A stretch of DNA of 64,000 bases, taken from assembly GCF_000974985.2 (NCBI RefSeq), contig NZ_LAVA02000035.1, positions 1-64,000 of the forward strand. Reading direction: 5' to 3'. This stretch comes from Streptomyces mangrovisoli. Lineage in GTDB: Bacteria > Actinomycetota > Actinomycetes > Streptomycetales > Streptomycetaceae. A program made the translations under genes and the position numbers. Shown here piece after piece: positions 42,133 to 50,912 of the stretch (its first letter is position 1; each line of letters opens with the position of its first letter). Under the pieces are notes generated by a model, which was not told the origin of the DNA, ran no database searches, and saw nothing but the letters and a program-made list of their open reading frames with translations.

Positions 42133-43406
42133 GCCGGGGCCACCCGCTGGTAGCCCACCTTGTACAGCGACGCGGCACCCCGACGGGCCACCCGGCGCAC
42201 CGCGGTCCTGACCCGGCCGGGGTCGCCGGACTCCAGCGGGACCGGCAGCGGGCGGCCCCGCTCGTCCAGCCCGTGGCGCTCCAGCAGCCCGCCCAGATAG
42301 ATCCCGGCGCGCCCCGGCGTGTAGTACGGCCGCAGCGGCGGCAGCGGGCCCGCGGCGCGCAGCGCGGCGATCCGGGCGCGGGCCGCGGCGTACGGGTCGG
42401 TCTTGCCGAGGCCCTGCGCGGCCGTCCACTCGGGGCGGGGCCGGGGCAGCGCGCCCGCGTCGAGGTCGTCCCAGGACGCCAGGCAGCCGGAGTGGATGAA
42501 GTAGTGGTTGCCGTGTGCCTCGCGGACCCCGAAGTCGGTGAGGATGGCGGTCGGGATGCCCCGGTGCATGGACTCCAGGGCGGCCGTGGAGCTGACCGTC
42601 ACCAGCAGGTCGGTACGGTCGAGCACCTCGCCCATGTTGCCGTAGACCAGCTCCAGGTTGGGCGGGGCGGGCTCGGCGAGCTCCTCGACCAGCAACTGGT
42701 AGGGGTCGGCCTCGACATGGGTGGTGTGCTCGCCGGGCAGGCTGCGCAGCTTGATGAGCACCTGCCGGTCCGGGTGCAGCCGGGCGTGGCGCGCGGCCCG
42801 CTCCAGCAGCTTCAGCCGGGCGGCCTTGCCCTTGGGCACGGAGGGCTGGATGGCGAAGGTGAGGGTGAACGGACGGTCGGTGGACGGCTGGTAGGGGTCG
42901 CCGTCGAGGAACGGCAGCGCGCATTCCACCACCGACCGCGGGTCCACGCCGATGCTCTCGAAGGCGGCGCCGAACCGGGCGGCGTCGTAGGCCGAGTTGG
43001 CGAGGACGAGGTCGCTGCCCGCGCGGGTCATGAGGCCGTCGACCATCTTCTCGTAGACCACGCCGACGTATCCGGTGACGGTGATCGGCCGCACGGCCCG
43101 CCCCTCCCAGGCGAGGCCGAGACTGTGCGTGAGGGCGAGGACGGTGCCGCCGGAGAGGGCGAACACCACGACGTCCGCGTCCGCGAGCTGCTGGTCGTCG
43201 ACGAGGTCGGCGGCGCGCAGCTCCCGGCGGGTGTCCGGCACGATGCCGATCTCTTCGAGCTGCCGCTCGGTGGGGGTGGAGCGGCCGACTACGAAGACCG
43301 CGTCCAGGGCGTGGGCGGGGGCGAGCCTGCGGGCCACTGAGGCACCCCACTTCCAGCGGGTGTCCGAGTCGGCGAGCACGGCGATGCGTCGGGGTCTGGG
43401 AGGCAT
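42108..43406 (-). CDS. DUF6716-type putative glycosyltransferase
   Basis: A 432-residue protein resembling the actinobacterial DUF6716 putative glycosyltransferases. The N-terminal half is Rossmann-like (RRIAVLADSDTRWKWGASVA). The second half has the look of a GT-B nucleotide-sugar domain (LELVYGNMGEVLDRTDLLVTVSSTAALESMHRGIPTAILTDFG), similar to capsule and polysialyl-type synthases. It has no signal peptide. I know of no proven substrate for this family. The C-terminus ends inside a tandem repeat. It is convergent with the TetR gene. Confidence 0.8.
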   Translation of the reverse strand: MPPRPRRIAVLADSDTRWKWGASVARRLAPAHALDAVFVVGRSTPTERQLEEIGIVPDTRRELRAADLVDDQQLADADVVVFALSGGTVLALTHSLGLAWEGRAVRPITVTGYVGVVYEKMVDGLMTRAGSDLVLANSAYDAARFGAAFESIGVDPRSVVECALPFLDGDPYQPSTDRPFTLTFAIQPSVPKGKAARLKLLERAARHARLHPDRQVLIKLRSLPGEHTTHVEADPYQLLVEELAEPAPPNLELVYGNMGEVLDRTDLLVTVSSTAALESMHRGIPTAILTDFGVREAHGNHYFIHSGCLASWDDLDAGALPRPRPEWTAAQGLGKTDPYAAARARIAALRAAGPLPPLRPYYTPGRAGIYLGGLLERHGLDERGRPLPVPLESGDPGRVRTAVRRVARRGAASLYKVGYQRVAPALRKWGAA

Positions 43407-43675
43407 GGCGGGACGTTAGAAACCGCATCTGAGAGCCGGATGAGCGACGGCTGGTCCTTGCGCGGAAATTCTGGGTGCGGGCTGTGGGGTGGGGTGGGCG
43501 GTCCGGGACGAACGGGGTAATTCCGGCCGTTCTCGAACGGTCAAGTCATGAGAAGTTCCATAGGAGTTCATGTTGATGGCGGCCCGGACCGGGCATGCTC
43601 AGAGGCTGCGCCGCTCGCATCGAAACCCCAAGCGGGGCTGCTGCTCATACTCGCCTGCGAGCCGTGGGGGCCTTT
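43407..43675. other. Upstream region of the DUF6716 gene
   Basis: About 270 bp with lower G+C than its surroundings, including the stretch ATGAGAAGTTCCATAGG. It should hold the promoter of the minus-strand DUF6716 gene. I see no convincing small gene. The inverted repeats at 43676 follow. Confidence 0.4.
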
Positions 43676-43799
43676 CGCGCAGTTCCCCGCGCCCCTTTCG
43701 GGGGCCGCTCGCAGCCGTGCCCCCGAAAGGGGCGCGGGGAACTGCGCGATCAGCCCCACTCGGCCGCAGATCTACAGGGGCGCGGGGAACTGTGCGAAA
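43676..43799. repeat. Dispersed GCGCAGTTCCCCGCGCCCC repeat, three copies
   Basis: Positions 43676-43704 and 43720-43748 are perfect 29-bp inverted copies around a 15-base loop. A third copy, with one change, lies at 43777-43796 in the same orientation as the second. The array ends four bases before the stop codon of the MaoC-like gene. The core matches those at 15.7 and 49.8 kb. Confidence 0.9.
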
Positions 43800-43803
43800 G
43801 GGG

Positions 43804-44658
43804 TCAGGGGGTGATCGTCGCGCGGAGGTGGACGCGGTCCTCGGGGCCGCGCAGTTCGAACCGCCCCGGCACCGCCGTATACGCCACCACCCCCGGCAAC
43901 AGCACCGGCGCCCGGAACTCCGCCCGCACACACACCCGTTCCCCCGTACCGTGCGCCGCCAGGCAGCGCGCCAGCGTCCACATGCCGTGCGCGACGGTCC
44001 GCGGAAAGCCGAAGAGCCGGGCGGTGAGTGGATGCAGATGGATCGGGTTGAGATCCCCGGACGCGGCACCGTAGCGCCGCCCGACGTCCCCGCCCGGCCG
44101 CCACTCGTCGAGGACCGGCAACGGCGGCCCGGACGCCCAAGGATCGGCGGCCCGTGGCTCCGCCTCCGGCCGTTCACCCGCGCTCCGGTGCCGCGCCAGA
44201 TAGGTGCTCGTCGACTCCCATACGACACCCCCGCCGTCCCGCGCCTCCGTGACGACGGTGGCCTCGGTGCCCCGCCGGTGCGGTGCCAGCCCCGCCACCC
44301 GCACCGCGAGTTCGTACGTCCCCTCCGCCGGAAGGGCCCGGTGCCGGGTGACGGTGATGGACGTGTGCACCAGACCGAGCAGCGGCAGCGGAAAGTCCCG
44401 GCCGCTCATCAGCCGCATGGCCAGCGGGAAGCCCAGTACGTGCGGATAGGTGACCGGCAGCGTCGTCGACCCGGCAAAGCCGCACACCCGCTCGTAGGCG
44501 GCCAGCCGGGCCGGGTCGGCGCGCACCCCGGGCAGCACCAGGCGGGTGCGCGGGAAGGCGGCGTCGGGCGCGGGCCGTTTGAAGGGGGACCGCAGGGCGC
44601 CCGCCGCGAGCGCGGGGCCGAGCGCGGGGGAGCCGGTGAGCACGACGGCGGCGGGCAT
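43804..44658 (-). CDS. MaoC-like hotdog dehydratase
   Basis: A 284-residue double-hotdog protein. The second hotdog carries the hydratase-2 motif region YGAASGDLNPIHLHPLTARLFGFPR near 197-221, with the catalytic Asp and His, and AHGMWTLARCLA. The first half has lost these residues and is probably structural. It would hydrate an enoyl-CoA or dehydrate a 3-hydroxyacyl thioester. Its ATG shares one base with the stop of the upstream FabG-like gene, so the two form a unit that supplies two consecutive steps of fatty-acyl metabolism. Confidence 0.88.
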   Translation of the reverse strand: MPAAVVLTGSPALGPALAAGALRSPFKRPAPDAAFPRTRLVLPGVRADPARLAAYERVCGFAGSTTLPVTYPHVLGFPLAMRLMSGRDFPLPLLGLVHTSITVTRHRALPAEGTYELAVRVAGLAPHRRGTEATVVTEARDGGGVVWESTSTYLARHRSAGERPEAEPRAADPWASGPPLPVLDEWRPGGDVGRRYGAASGDLNPIHLHPLTARLFGFPRTVAHGMWTLARCLAAHGTGERVCVRAEFRAPVLLPGVVAYTAVPGRFELRGPEDRVHLRATITP

Positions 44659-46046
44659 CAGGCCCCCAGCAGGCTCTGGCCGCAGACCCGCACGACCTGG
44701 CCGTTGACCGCGCCGGAGGCGGGGTGCGCGAGCCAGGCGGTGGTCTCGGCGACGTCCTGCGGCAGCCCGCCCTGCCCGAGCGAGTTCATCCGGCGGCCGG
44801 CCTCGCGGAGGAACAGCGGGATCGCGGCGGTCATCCGCGTCTCGACGAACCCGGGCGCGACCGCGTTCACGGTGACCCCGTGCTCGGCCAGGGCGCGCGG
44901 CGCGAGCGAGCGGACCAGGCCGACGACGCCCGCCTTGCTCGCGCCGTAGTTGGTCTGCCCGGCGTTGCCCGCGATCCCCGCGATGGACGCGGTCGCCACG
45001 ATCCGGCCGCCGGGGCGCAGGGTGCCCGCCGCGAGCAGCGCGTCGGTGGTGCGCAGCACGCTGCCCAGGTTGACGTCCAGCACCGAACTCCAGCGTTCGG
45101 CGGGCATGTTGACCAGGCGGCGGTCCCGGGTGATGCCCGCGTTGTGGATCAGCACGTCCAGCCCGTCGGGCAGCGCCGCGGCGATCCGGGCCCCGGCGTC
45201 GGGCGCCGTGATGTCGAGGGCGAGGGCGCTGCCGCCGAGCCGTTCGGCGACCGCGCGGGCGTCGCTCTCGGCGGCCGGGACGTCCAGGACGACGACCCGG
45301 GCGCCCTGCTCGGCGAGGGTGGCCGCGACCGCCTCGCCGATACCGCGGGCGCCGCCCGTGACGAGGGCGGTACGGCCGTGCAGCGGGTGGTCCGGGTCCT
45401 CGGGCGGGGCGGCCGGGCCGCCGGGAGCGTCGCCCGCGCCGACCTCGATCACCTGGCCGCTGACGTACGCCGACCGGGGCGAGAGCAGGAAGCGGAGGGT
45501 GGACCCGGCGGCGGCCGCGTCGGTGAGCCGCACCAGGTTCACCGTCCTGCCCCGCCCGATCTCCTTGCCGAGTGAGCGCACGAAGCCCTCCAACGCCTGC
45601 TGCGCGGCGGCCTGGTGGTGGTCCGCGGGGTCGGCGGGCGAGCCGAGGACGACGACCCGGCCGCTCACCGCGATCGACCGCACCACCGGATGCAGGGCCG
45701 CGTGCACCTCGGCCAGCGTGTCGAGGTCACGCACGCCGGTGGCGTCGAGCACCACGGCGGCGGGGCTCCCGGCGTCCGCGGAAAGGCCGGACGCGGCCGA
45801 GGAGCCGGGCGCGGCGAGTGAGCCGGACGCGGCCGACGAGCCCGTCCCGGCCGGCAGGCCGGTGCCCGCGAGGACCGGCGCCAGGTCGAGGTCCGACTTC
45901 CCGGCCGTGAGCTGGAGCAACGGGCCGTCGAGCGTGGGCCGCGCGCGTGACCAGCGGTGCAGTGCCGCCGGCTGGGGCAGCCCCAGCCGCCCGGTGAGGA
46001 ACCGGCCGGGCGCGGTGCCGGTGAAACGCAGATATCGGTCCGCCAT
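44658..46046 (-). CDS. FabG-like 3-oxoacyl-thioester reductase, long form
   Basis: A 462-residue two-part SDR of the high-molecular-weight FabG (FabG4) type. Residues about 1-210 are a degenerate Rossmann-like half with a Gly/Ser/Ala repeat insert (about 65-95). The C-terminal half from about 225 is active: TGGARGIG, NAGITRDRRL, catalytic Ser in ATASIAG and the pair Tyr-x3-Lys in NYGASKAG. It would interconvert 3-oxoacyl- and 3-hydroxyacyl-CoA. It is coupled to the MaoC gene and diverges from a thiolase gene across a shared operator-like site. Confidence 0.9.
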   Translation of the reverse strand: MADRYLRFTGTAPGRFLTGRLGLPQPAALHRWSRARPTLDGPLLQLTAGKSDLDLAPVLAGTGLPAGTGSSAASGSLAAPGSSAASGLSADAGSPAAVVLDATGVRDLDTLAEVHAALHPVVRSIAVSGRVVVLGSPADPADHHQAAAQQALEGFVRSLGKEIGRGRTVNLVRLTDAAAAGSTLRFLLSPRSAYVSGQVIEVGAGDAPGGPAAPPEDPDHPLHGRTALVTGGARGIGEAVAATLAEQGARVVVLDVPAAESDARAVAERLGGSALALDITAPDAGARIAAALPDGLDVLIHNAGITRDRRLVNMPAERWSSVLDVNLGSVLRTTDALLAAGTLRPGGRIVATASIAGIAGNAGQTNYGASKAGVVGLVRSLAPRALAEHGVTVNAVAPGFVETRMTAAIPLFLREAGRRMNSLGQGGLPQDVAETTAWLAHPASGAVNGQVVRVCGQSLLGA

Positions 46047-46068
46047 TGTCCCACTCCCAGTTCACCAA

Positions 46069-46101
46069 TAACTTACTCTGAAGTAAGGTTACCGGAGGTA
46101 A
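46069..46101. promoter_or_regulatory. Operator-like palindromes between fabG-like and thiolase genes
   Basis: TAACTTACTCTGAAGTAAGGTTA (46069-46091) is split here as an imperfect inverted repeat with arms TAACTTACT and GTAAGGTTA. A second inverted repeat, TTACC-GGA-GGTAA (46089-46101), overlaps its end. The region lies between two divergent lipid genes and is far more A/T-rich than its surroundings. The form is typical of TetR-family sites. It probably controls both directions. Confidence 0.6.
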
Positions 46102-46129
46102 GTCTAGGTGAAGGGTGAGGAGCAGGTCG

Positions 46130-47431
46130 ATGAGTCCCGTGCAGCCCCCCGGACGGACGGCGACCGGCGTGCGCCGCGTGGCCGTCCTCGGCGGTACCCG
46201 CATCCCGTTCGCCCGCTCGGACGGCCCGTACGCCACCGCCTCGAACCAGGAGATGCTCACGGCCGCGGTGGACGGCCTGGTCGAGCGCCACGGCCTGCAC
46301 GGGCCGGGCGCCGTGGACGAGTTCGTCGCGGGAGCCGTCCTCAAGCACAGCCGCGACTTCAATCTCGCCCGCGAGACGGTCCTCGGCTCCGCCCTCGATC
46401 CGCGCACCCCCGCCTACGACATCCAGCAGGCGTGCGGCACCGGGCTCCAGGCGATCGTCGCGGCCGCCAACAAGATCGCGCTCGGGCAGACCGAATCGGC
46501 GATCGCGGGCGGCGCCGACACCGCGAGCGACGCGCCGCTCGGCGTCGACGACGACCTGCGCCGGGTACTGCTGGAGGCCCGCCGTGCCCGGTCCGCGGGC
46601 GCGCGGCTGCGGGCCCTGGCCAAGGTGCGGCCGCGCCACCTGGTGCCCGACATCCCGCGCAACGCCGAGCCGCGCACCGGGCTCTCGATGGGGGAGCACG
46701 CGGCGGTCACCGCACGCGCCTGGGGTGTCTCGCGCGCGGCCCAGGACGAACTGGCCGCGGCCAGCCACCGGCGGCTGGCGGCGGCGTACGAACGGGGCTT
46801 GTTCGACGGCCTCGTGGTCCCCTTCCGCGGTCTCGCCCGCGACCAGAACCTGCGGCCCGACTCCACGGTGGAGAAACTCGCCGCTCTGAAGCCGGTGTTC
46901 GGCCTCGACGGGCCCGAACCGACCATGACCGCAGGCAATTCGACGCCGCTGACCGACGGGGCCGCGGTCGTGCTGCTCGCGTCCGAGGAGTGGGCCGAGC
47001 GGCGCGGGATCGAGCCGCTCGCCCATCTCACCGCCTGTGAGACGGCGGCCGTCGACTTCGTGCGCGGCGACGCGGCGGGCGGCGAGGACGGCCTGCTGAT
47101 GGCGCCCGCGTACGCCGTCCCGCGGATGCTGGAGCGGGCCGGGCTCGGCCTCGACGACTTCGATCTCGTCGAGGTGCACGAGGCGTTCGCCTCCCAGGTG
47201 CTGGCGACCCTGGCGGCCTGGGAGAAGCGGGGCCTCGCCCCCGTGGACCGCGCCCGGCTCAACGTCGCCGGGTCCTCCCTCGCCACCGGCCACCCCTTCG
47301 CCGCGACCGGCGCCCGGATCGTGGCGACGCTCGCCGGACTGCTCGCCGAGCGCGGCGGTCCGGGCCGCGGCCTGATCTCGGTGTGCGCGGCCGGCGGCCA
47401 GGGCGTGACGGCGATCCTGGAGCGGTCCTGA
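46130..47431 (+). CDS. Acetyl-CoA C-acyltransferase (thiolase, FadI/FadA-like)
   Basis: A 433-residue thiolase that cleaves 3-oxoacyl-CoA with CoA, or forms it. The nucleophile Cys lies in DIQQACGTGLQAIVAA near 101. The C-terminal catalytic residues are in VHEAFASQVLA, GSSLATGHPFAATGAR and SVCAAGGQG. It starts at ATG 46130, preceded by GAGGAG. Together with the divergent reductase and dehydratase it covers the last steps of a beta-oxidation cycle; an acyl-CoA ligase gene follows downstream. Confidence 0.92.
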   Translation: MSPVQPPGRTATGVRRVAVLGGTRIPFARSDGPYATASNQEMLTAAVDGLVERHGLHGPGAVDEFVAGAVLKHSRDFNLARETVLGSALDPRTPAYDIQQACGTGLQAIVAAANKIALGQTESAIAGGADTASDAPLGVDDDLRRVLLEARRARSAGARLRALAKVRPRHLVPDIPRNAEPRTGLSMGEHAAVTARAWGVSRAAQDELAAASHRRLAAAYERGLFDGLVVPFRGLARDQNLRPDSTVEKLAALKPVFGLDGPEPTMTAGNSTPLTDGAAVVLLASEEWAERRGIEPLAHLTACETAAVDFVRGDAAGGEDGLLMAPAYAVPRMLERAGLGLDDFDLVEVHEAFASQVLATLAAWEKRGLAPVDRARLNVAGSSLATGHPFAATGARIVATLAGLLAERGGPGRGLISVCAAGGQGVTAILERS

Positions 47432-47732
47432 CGACGATCCAGGAACGGGCGTGACGGCGATCCGGCAGACGGCGGCCGCGAGGGCGGTCCGGGAGGAATC
47501 CCGCTGCTCAGAGCGGAGTTGAGGGGGCCTCATCTCCGTCCCCGACACTGCACAGCCCCGGCTCCGGTCCCGCCCCGGAACCGCACAAACCCCTCACAAG
47601 GGACCCGTACGATCTTCCGCCTGACCGCCGGTAACACCCGACCCGTGGCCCAGCACCGGTGAACGCCTCGGCATACGAGGCACGTACGAGATGCAGCAAG
47701 CAGTGAGCTGCTGCACGCCCGAGGAGTCGCCC
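47432..47732. other. Upstream region of the acyl-CoA ligase gene
   Basis: A 301-bp gap. It begins with an imperfect repeat of the thiolase end (GACGGCGATCC). A TACGAT hexamer at 47608-47613 could be a -10 but has no good -35. A small hairpin (GCAGCA / TGCTGC, 47694-47715) lies just before the ribosome-binding site. I see no other gene. Confidence 0.4.
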
Positions 47733-49676
47733 GTGTCCACGTCCCATCCGAATGTTCCCGCCTCCTCCGCCACCACGGTCCCGGCCACCGACTACGACGG
47801 CGTGCCGGTCCTCAACGAGCCCAGGACCATCCGGCTCGACGGTGCCGTACGCGAGGCGTCCATGCCCCCGTTCGCCCCGCCCGTCACCCACGGGTCGCTG
47901 GCCGACCTGCCGTTCGAGAACGCGCAGACGGACGCCGGCGCGATCGTGCTCAGCCGGCGCGCCGCGGACGGCTCCTGGAGCGACGTGACCGCGCAGCTCT
48001 TCGCCGAGCAGGTCCTCGCGGTGGCCAAAGGCCTGATCGCGGAAGGGCTGGTGCCCGGCGACCGGATCGCCGTCATGGCCCGTACGACGTACGAGTGGAC
48101 GCTCCTGGACTTCGCCGCGTGGGCGGCCGGCCTGGTGACCGTCCCCGTCTACCCGACCTCCTCCGTCTTCCAGACCCGCTGGATCCTCCAGGACTCCGGC
48201 GCCGTCGCCCTCGTCACCGAGACCGCCGCACAGGCCGCGGCCCTCGGCCCCGAGCTGGGGCACATCCCCGACCTGCGGCATCTGTGGGTGATGGAGAAGG
48301 GGCACGTGGAGCGGCTCGCCGAGCAGGGCGGGCCGGTGCCGGAGGCGGAGATCGCGGTGCGCCGCGGGATGCTCGGCCCCGACACCCTCGCCACCGTCAT
48401 CTACACCTCCGGCACCACGGGCCGGCCCAAGGGCTGCGCGCTGTCCCACGGCAACTTCTTCGCCGAGGTCGACAACGCCATCGAGCTGCTGCACCCCGTC
48501 TTCAAGGCGACCACGGGCGACGAGCCGTCGGTCCTCCTCTTCCTGCCGATGTCCCACGTCTTCGGGCGGATGGTGGCGATCGCGTGCGTACGGGCGCGGG
48601 TACGGCTCGGGCACGCGCCCAGCCTGAAGGCCGAGGACCTGCTGCCCGACCTGGCCGCCTTCCGGCCGACCTGCCTGCTGACCATTCCGTACATGCTGGA
48701 GAAGGTGTTCAACAGCGCCCGCGCCAAGGCGGAGGCCGGGGGGCGGGTGGCCGCCTTCGACCGCGCGGCCGCGGTGGCGCGGCGCTACGGCGAGGCGCTG
48801 GAGGCCCGGCAGACGGGCACCGGCAACGGGCCCGGCCGGGGCCTGCGCACCGCCCGCGGCTTCTACGACCCGCTGGTCTACCGGCGCATCCGCGCCGCGA
48901 TGGGCGGCCGGGTGCGGTACGCCATCTGCGGCGGCGCGCCGCTCGGACGCCGGCTCGCCGCGTTCTACGCCGGTGCGGGCATCGAGATCTTCGAGGGGTA
49001 CGGCCTGACGGAGACGACGGGCGCCTCCACGGTGACGCCTCCGCTGAAGCCGCGGCTCGGGACGGTGGGGTGGCCGATGCCGGGCACGAAGGTCCGTATC
49101 GCCGCGGACGGGGAGATCCTGGTCGCGGGCGACCACGTCCTGCGCGGCTACTGGGACCCGCAGGCGGGCGGGGTCGTCCCGGCGACACGGGACGGCTGGC
49201 TCGCCACGGGCGACATCGGCGAGCTCGACGACGACGGCTATCTGACGATCACCGGGCGGAAGAAGGAGCTGCTGATCACCTCGGGGGGCAAGTCCGTGGC
49301 GCCCGCGCCGCTGGAGAACTGGCTGCGGGCGCATCCGCTGATCTCGCAGGTGCTCGTTCTCGGCGACCGGCGGCCCTACATCAGCGCGCTGATCACCCTG
49401 GACGAGCTGGGGCTGGCCCACTGGCGGCAGATGAACGGGCTGCATCCGGTGCCGGCGGAGCTGCTGCTGGACGATCCGGAGCTGTGGGCCGTGGTGCAGC
49501 GGGCGGTGGACGACGCGAACCGGCTGGTGTCGCGGCCGGAGTCGATCCGTCGCTTCGCGATTCTGCCGTGCGACTTCACGGAGGAGGCGGGGCATCTGAC
49601 TCCGTCGATGAAACTCCGCCGCGAGGCGGTCCTGGCCACCTTCGCGGACGAGGTGGCGTCCCTCTACCCGGACTGA
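47733..49676 (+). CDS. Long-chain acyl-CoA synthetase (FadD15-like)
   Basis: A 647-residue AMP-dependent synthetase that activates a fatty acid to acyl-CoA through an acyl-adenylate. The P-loop is VIYTSGTTGRPKGCALSHGN near 221-240. YGLTETTG and the C-terminal ATGDIGELDDDGYLTITGRKKELLITSGGK are the other core motifs. The long-chain branch is supported by length and FLPMSHVFGRM. I chose GTG 47733, which has GAGGAG seven bases before, over ATG 47691. It follows the thiolase gene and supplies substrate for the same cycle. Confidence 0.92.
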   Translation: MSTSHPNVPASSATTVPATDYDGVPVLNEPRTIRLDGAVREASMPPFAPPVTHGSLADLPFENAQTDAGAIVLSRRAADGSWSDVTAQLFAEQVLAVAKGLIAEGLVPGDRIAVMARTTYEWTLLDFAAWAAGLVTVPVYPTSSVFQTRWILQDSGAVALVTETAAQAAALGPELGHIPDLRHLWVMEKGHVERLAEQGGPVPEAEIAVRRGMLGPDTLATVIYTSGTTGRPKGCALSHGNFFAEVDNAIELLHPVFKATTGDEPSVLLFLPMSHVFGRMVAIACVRARVRLGHAPSLKAEDLLPDLAAFRPTCLLTIPYMLEKVFNSARAKAEAGGRVAAFDRAAAVARRYGEALEARQTGTGNGPGRGLRTARGFYDPLVYRRIRAAMGGRVRYAICGGAPLGRRLAAFYAGAGIEIFEGYGLTETTGASTVTPPLKPRLGTVGWPMPGTKVRIAADGEILVAGDHVLRGYWDPQAGGVVPATRDGWLATGDIGELDDDGYLTITGRKKELLITSGGKSVAPAPLENWLRAHPLISQVLVLGDRRPYISALITLDELGLAHWRQMNGLHPVPAELLLDDPELWAVVQRAVDDANRLVSRPESIRRFAILPCDFTEEAGHLTPSMKLRREAVLATFADEVASLYPD

Positions 49677-49740
49677 CCCACCGGGGCTCCGCCCCGTGCC
49701 CCTTTCGGGTCCTCCGCTCCCCGCGGGTGCGTCGTGGCCG

Positions 49741-49869
49741 CTCGCGCAGTTCCCCGCGCCCCTTCGGTGCGCCTCTGCGAGGGCCCCTGAAAGGGGCGCG
49801 GGGAACTGCGCGAGCACGCACGACGGTGCGGCACGGACTGTTCAGGGGCGCGGGGAACTGCGCGAAAGG
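49741..49869. repeat. Dispersed GCGCAGTTCCCCGCGCCCC repeat, three copies
   Basis: Positions 49741-49764 and 49791-49814 are perfect 24-bp inverted copies around a 26-base spacer. A third copy lies at 49845-49864 in the orientation of the second. The array lies between the convergent acyl-CoA ligase and methyltransferase genes, where it could fold into terminator-like stems. A smaller hairpin at 49681-49694 precedes it. Confidence 0.9.
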
Positions 49870-49877
49870 GGCCGGGG

Positions 49878-50522
49878 CTAGGCCCGGGGTTTCTGGGCCA
49901 GGAGGAATGCCTGGGGGCTTGTCTCGTCGTCCGCGGGCTCCCGCACCGTCGTCGAGTGGAGGACGAACCCCGCCCCCTCCAGCCACCCCGCCATGTCCGC
50001 CGGCCGCCGCCGCTGGAAGTCCAGCGTCACCGCGTGCCCCCACGGCCGCTCGTGCCGCCGCGCCACGTCCCCCGCCTGGAACCCCACCAGCAGCCGCCCG
50101 CCGGGCGCGAGCACGCGGTGGAAGCCGGCGAAGAGTTCCGGCAGCCGCTCCACGGGCGTGTGGATGCTGGAGTACCAGGACACCACCCCCGCCAGCGACC
50201 CGTCCGCGAGGCCGAGCTCCAGCATGGACCCCCGCTCGAACCGCAGGGAGGGGTTCTCGCGCCGGGCGATCGCCAGCATCGACTCGGACAGGTCGAGCCC
50301 GAAGACGTCGAGGCCGAGGGAGGCCAGCAGGCCGGTGGTCCGCCCGGGACCGCAGCCCAGATCCGCCACCGGGCCCGCTTTCCCCACGAGCTCCGCGAAC
50401 ATCCCGAGCAGGGCCCGCTCCAGCGGCCTGCGGGCGAGTTCGTCGCGGAAACGCTCGGCGTAGTCCTCGGCGACGGCGTCGTAGAAGAGGCGGGTGGACG
50501 CGATGAAGTCGGTGTCCGTCAT
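49878..50522 (-). CDS. SAM-dependent methyltransferase, class I
   Basis: A 214-residue methyltransferase. Motif I (VADLGCGPGRTTGLLASLG) lies at about 52-70, then the acidic motif II (GLDLSESML) and post-motif GSMLELGLADGSLAGVVSWYSSIHTP. The C-terminal region has HRVLAPGGRLLVGFQAGD. The substrate is unknown, and no pathway partner is close. The ATG lies at 50522. Its stop falls just after a dispersed repeat array. Confidence 0.9.
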   Translation of the reverse strand: MTDTDFIASTRLFYDAVAEDYAERFRDELARRPLERALLGMFAELVGKAGPVADLGCGPGRTTGLLASLGLDVFGLDLSESMLAIARRENPSLRFERGSMLELGLADGSLAGVVSWYSSIHTPVERLPELFAGFHRVLAPGGRLLVGFQAGDVARRHERPWGHAVTLDFQRRRPADMAGWLEGAGFVLHSTTVREPADDETSPQAFLLAQKPRA

Positions 50523-50639
50523 GGGCGGGGACCCTAGCGGCGCCCACTGACAACGGGGGCCGGAGCGGCGGAGCCGTCCGATCGGATTATGTGAATGCCC
50601 GTGGGAGAAGAGTTCGCCGGAAATTCACGGGGAAAAGGC

Positions 50640-50672
50640 AGGAGCCCCGTCGCCGAAAGGCGCGGAGCTCCT
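50640..50672 (-). terminator. Stem-loop after the cold-shock gene
   Basis: Outer arms AGGAGC/GCTCCT and inner arms CGCC/GGCG with a GAAA loop form a hairpin 37 bases after the cold-shock stop codon. Read on the minus strand a CCTTTTCC stretch follows. It is a likely intrinsic terminator. Confidence 0.7.
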
Positions 50673-50708
50673 TGGGTACTGCGTAGAGGACTGTTCCTGC
50701 GATCAGGC

Positions 50709-50912
50709 TCAGACCGGGGTGACGTTCTCCGCCTGCGGGCCCTTCGGACCCTGCGTGACGTCGAAGCTCACCTGCTGGTTCTCCTCGAGGGACCGGAAGC
50801 CGGTCGCGTTGATCGCGGAGTAGTGAACGAAGACGTCGGGACCGCCGCCTTCCTGGGCGATGAAGCCAAAGCCCTTTTCGGCGTTGAACCACTTCACGGT
50901 TCCGGTAGCCAT
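50709..50912 (-). CDS. Cold-shock protein (CspA family)
   Basis: A 67-residue OB-fold single-stranded nucleic acid-binding protein. RNP1 is KGFGFIAQ and RNP2 is DVFVHYSAI, both near the expected positions, with the start MATGTVKWFNAEKG typical of the family. It acts as an RNA chaperone. AGGAGG lies at ideal spacing before ATG 50912. A long upstream region may hold a regulatory 5' leader, as in other csp genes. A terminator follows the stop. Confidence 0.96.
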   Translation of the reverse strand: MATGTVKWFNAEKGFGFIAQEGGGPDVFVHYSAINATGFRSLEENQQVSFDVTQGPKGPQAENVTPV

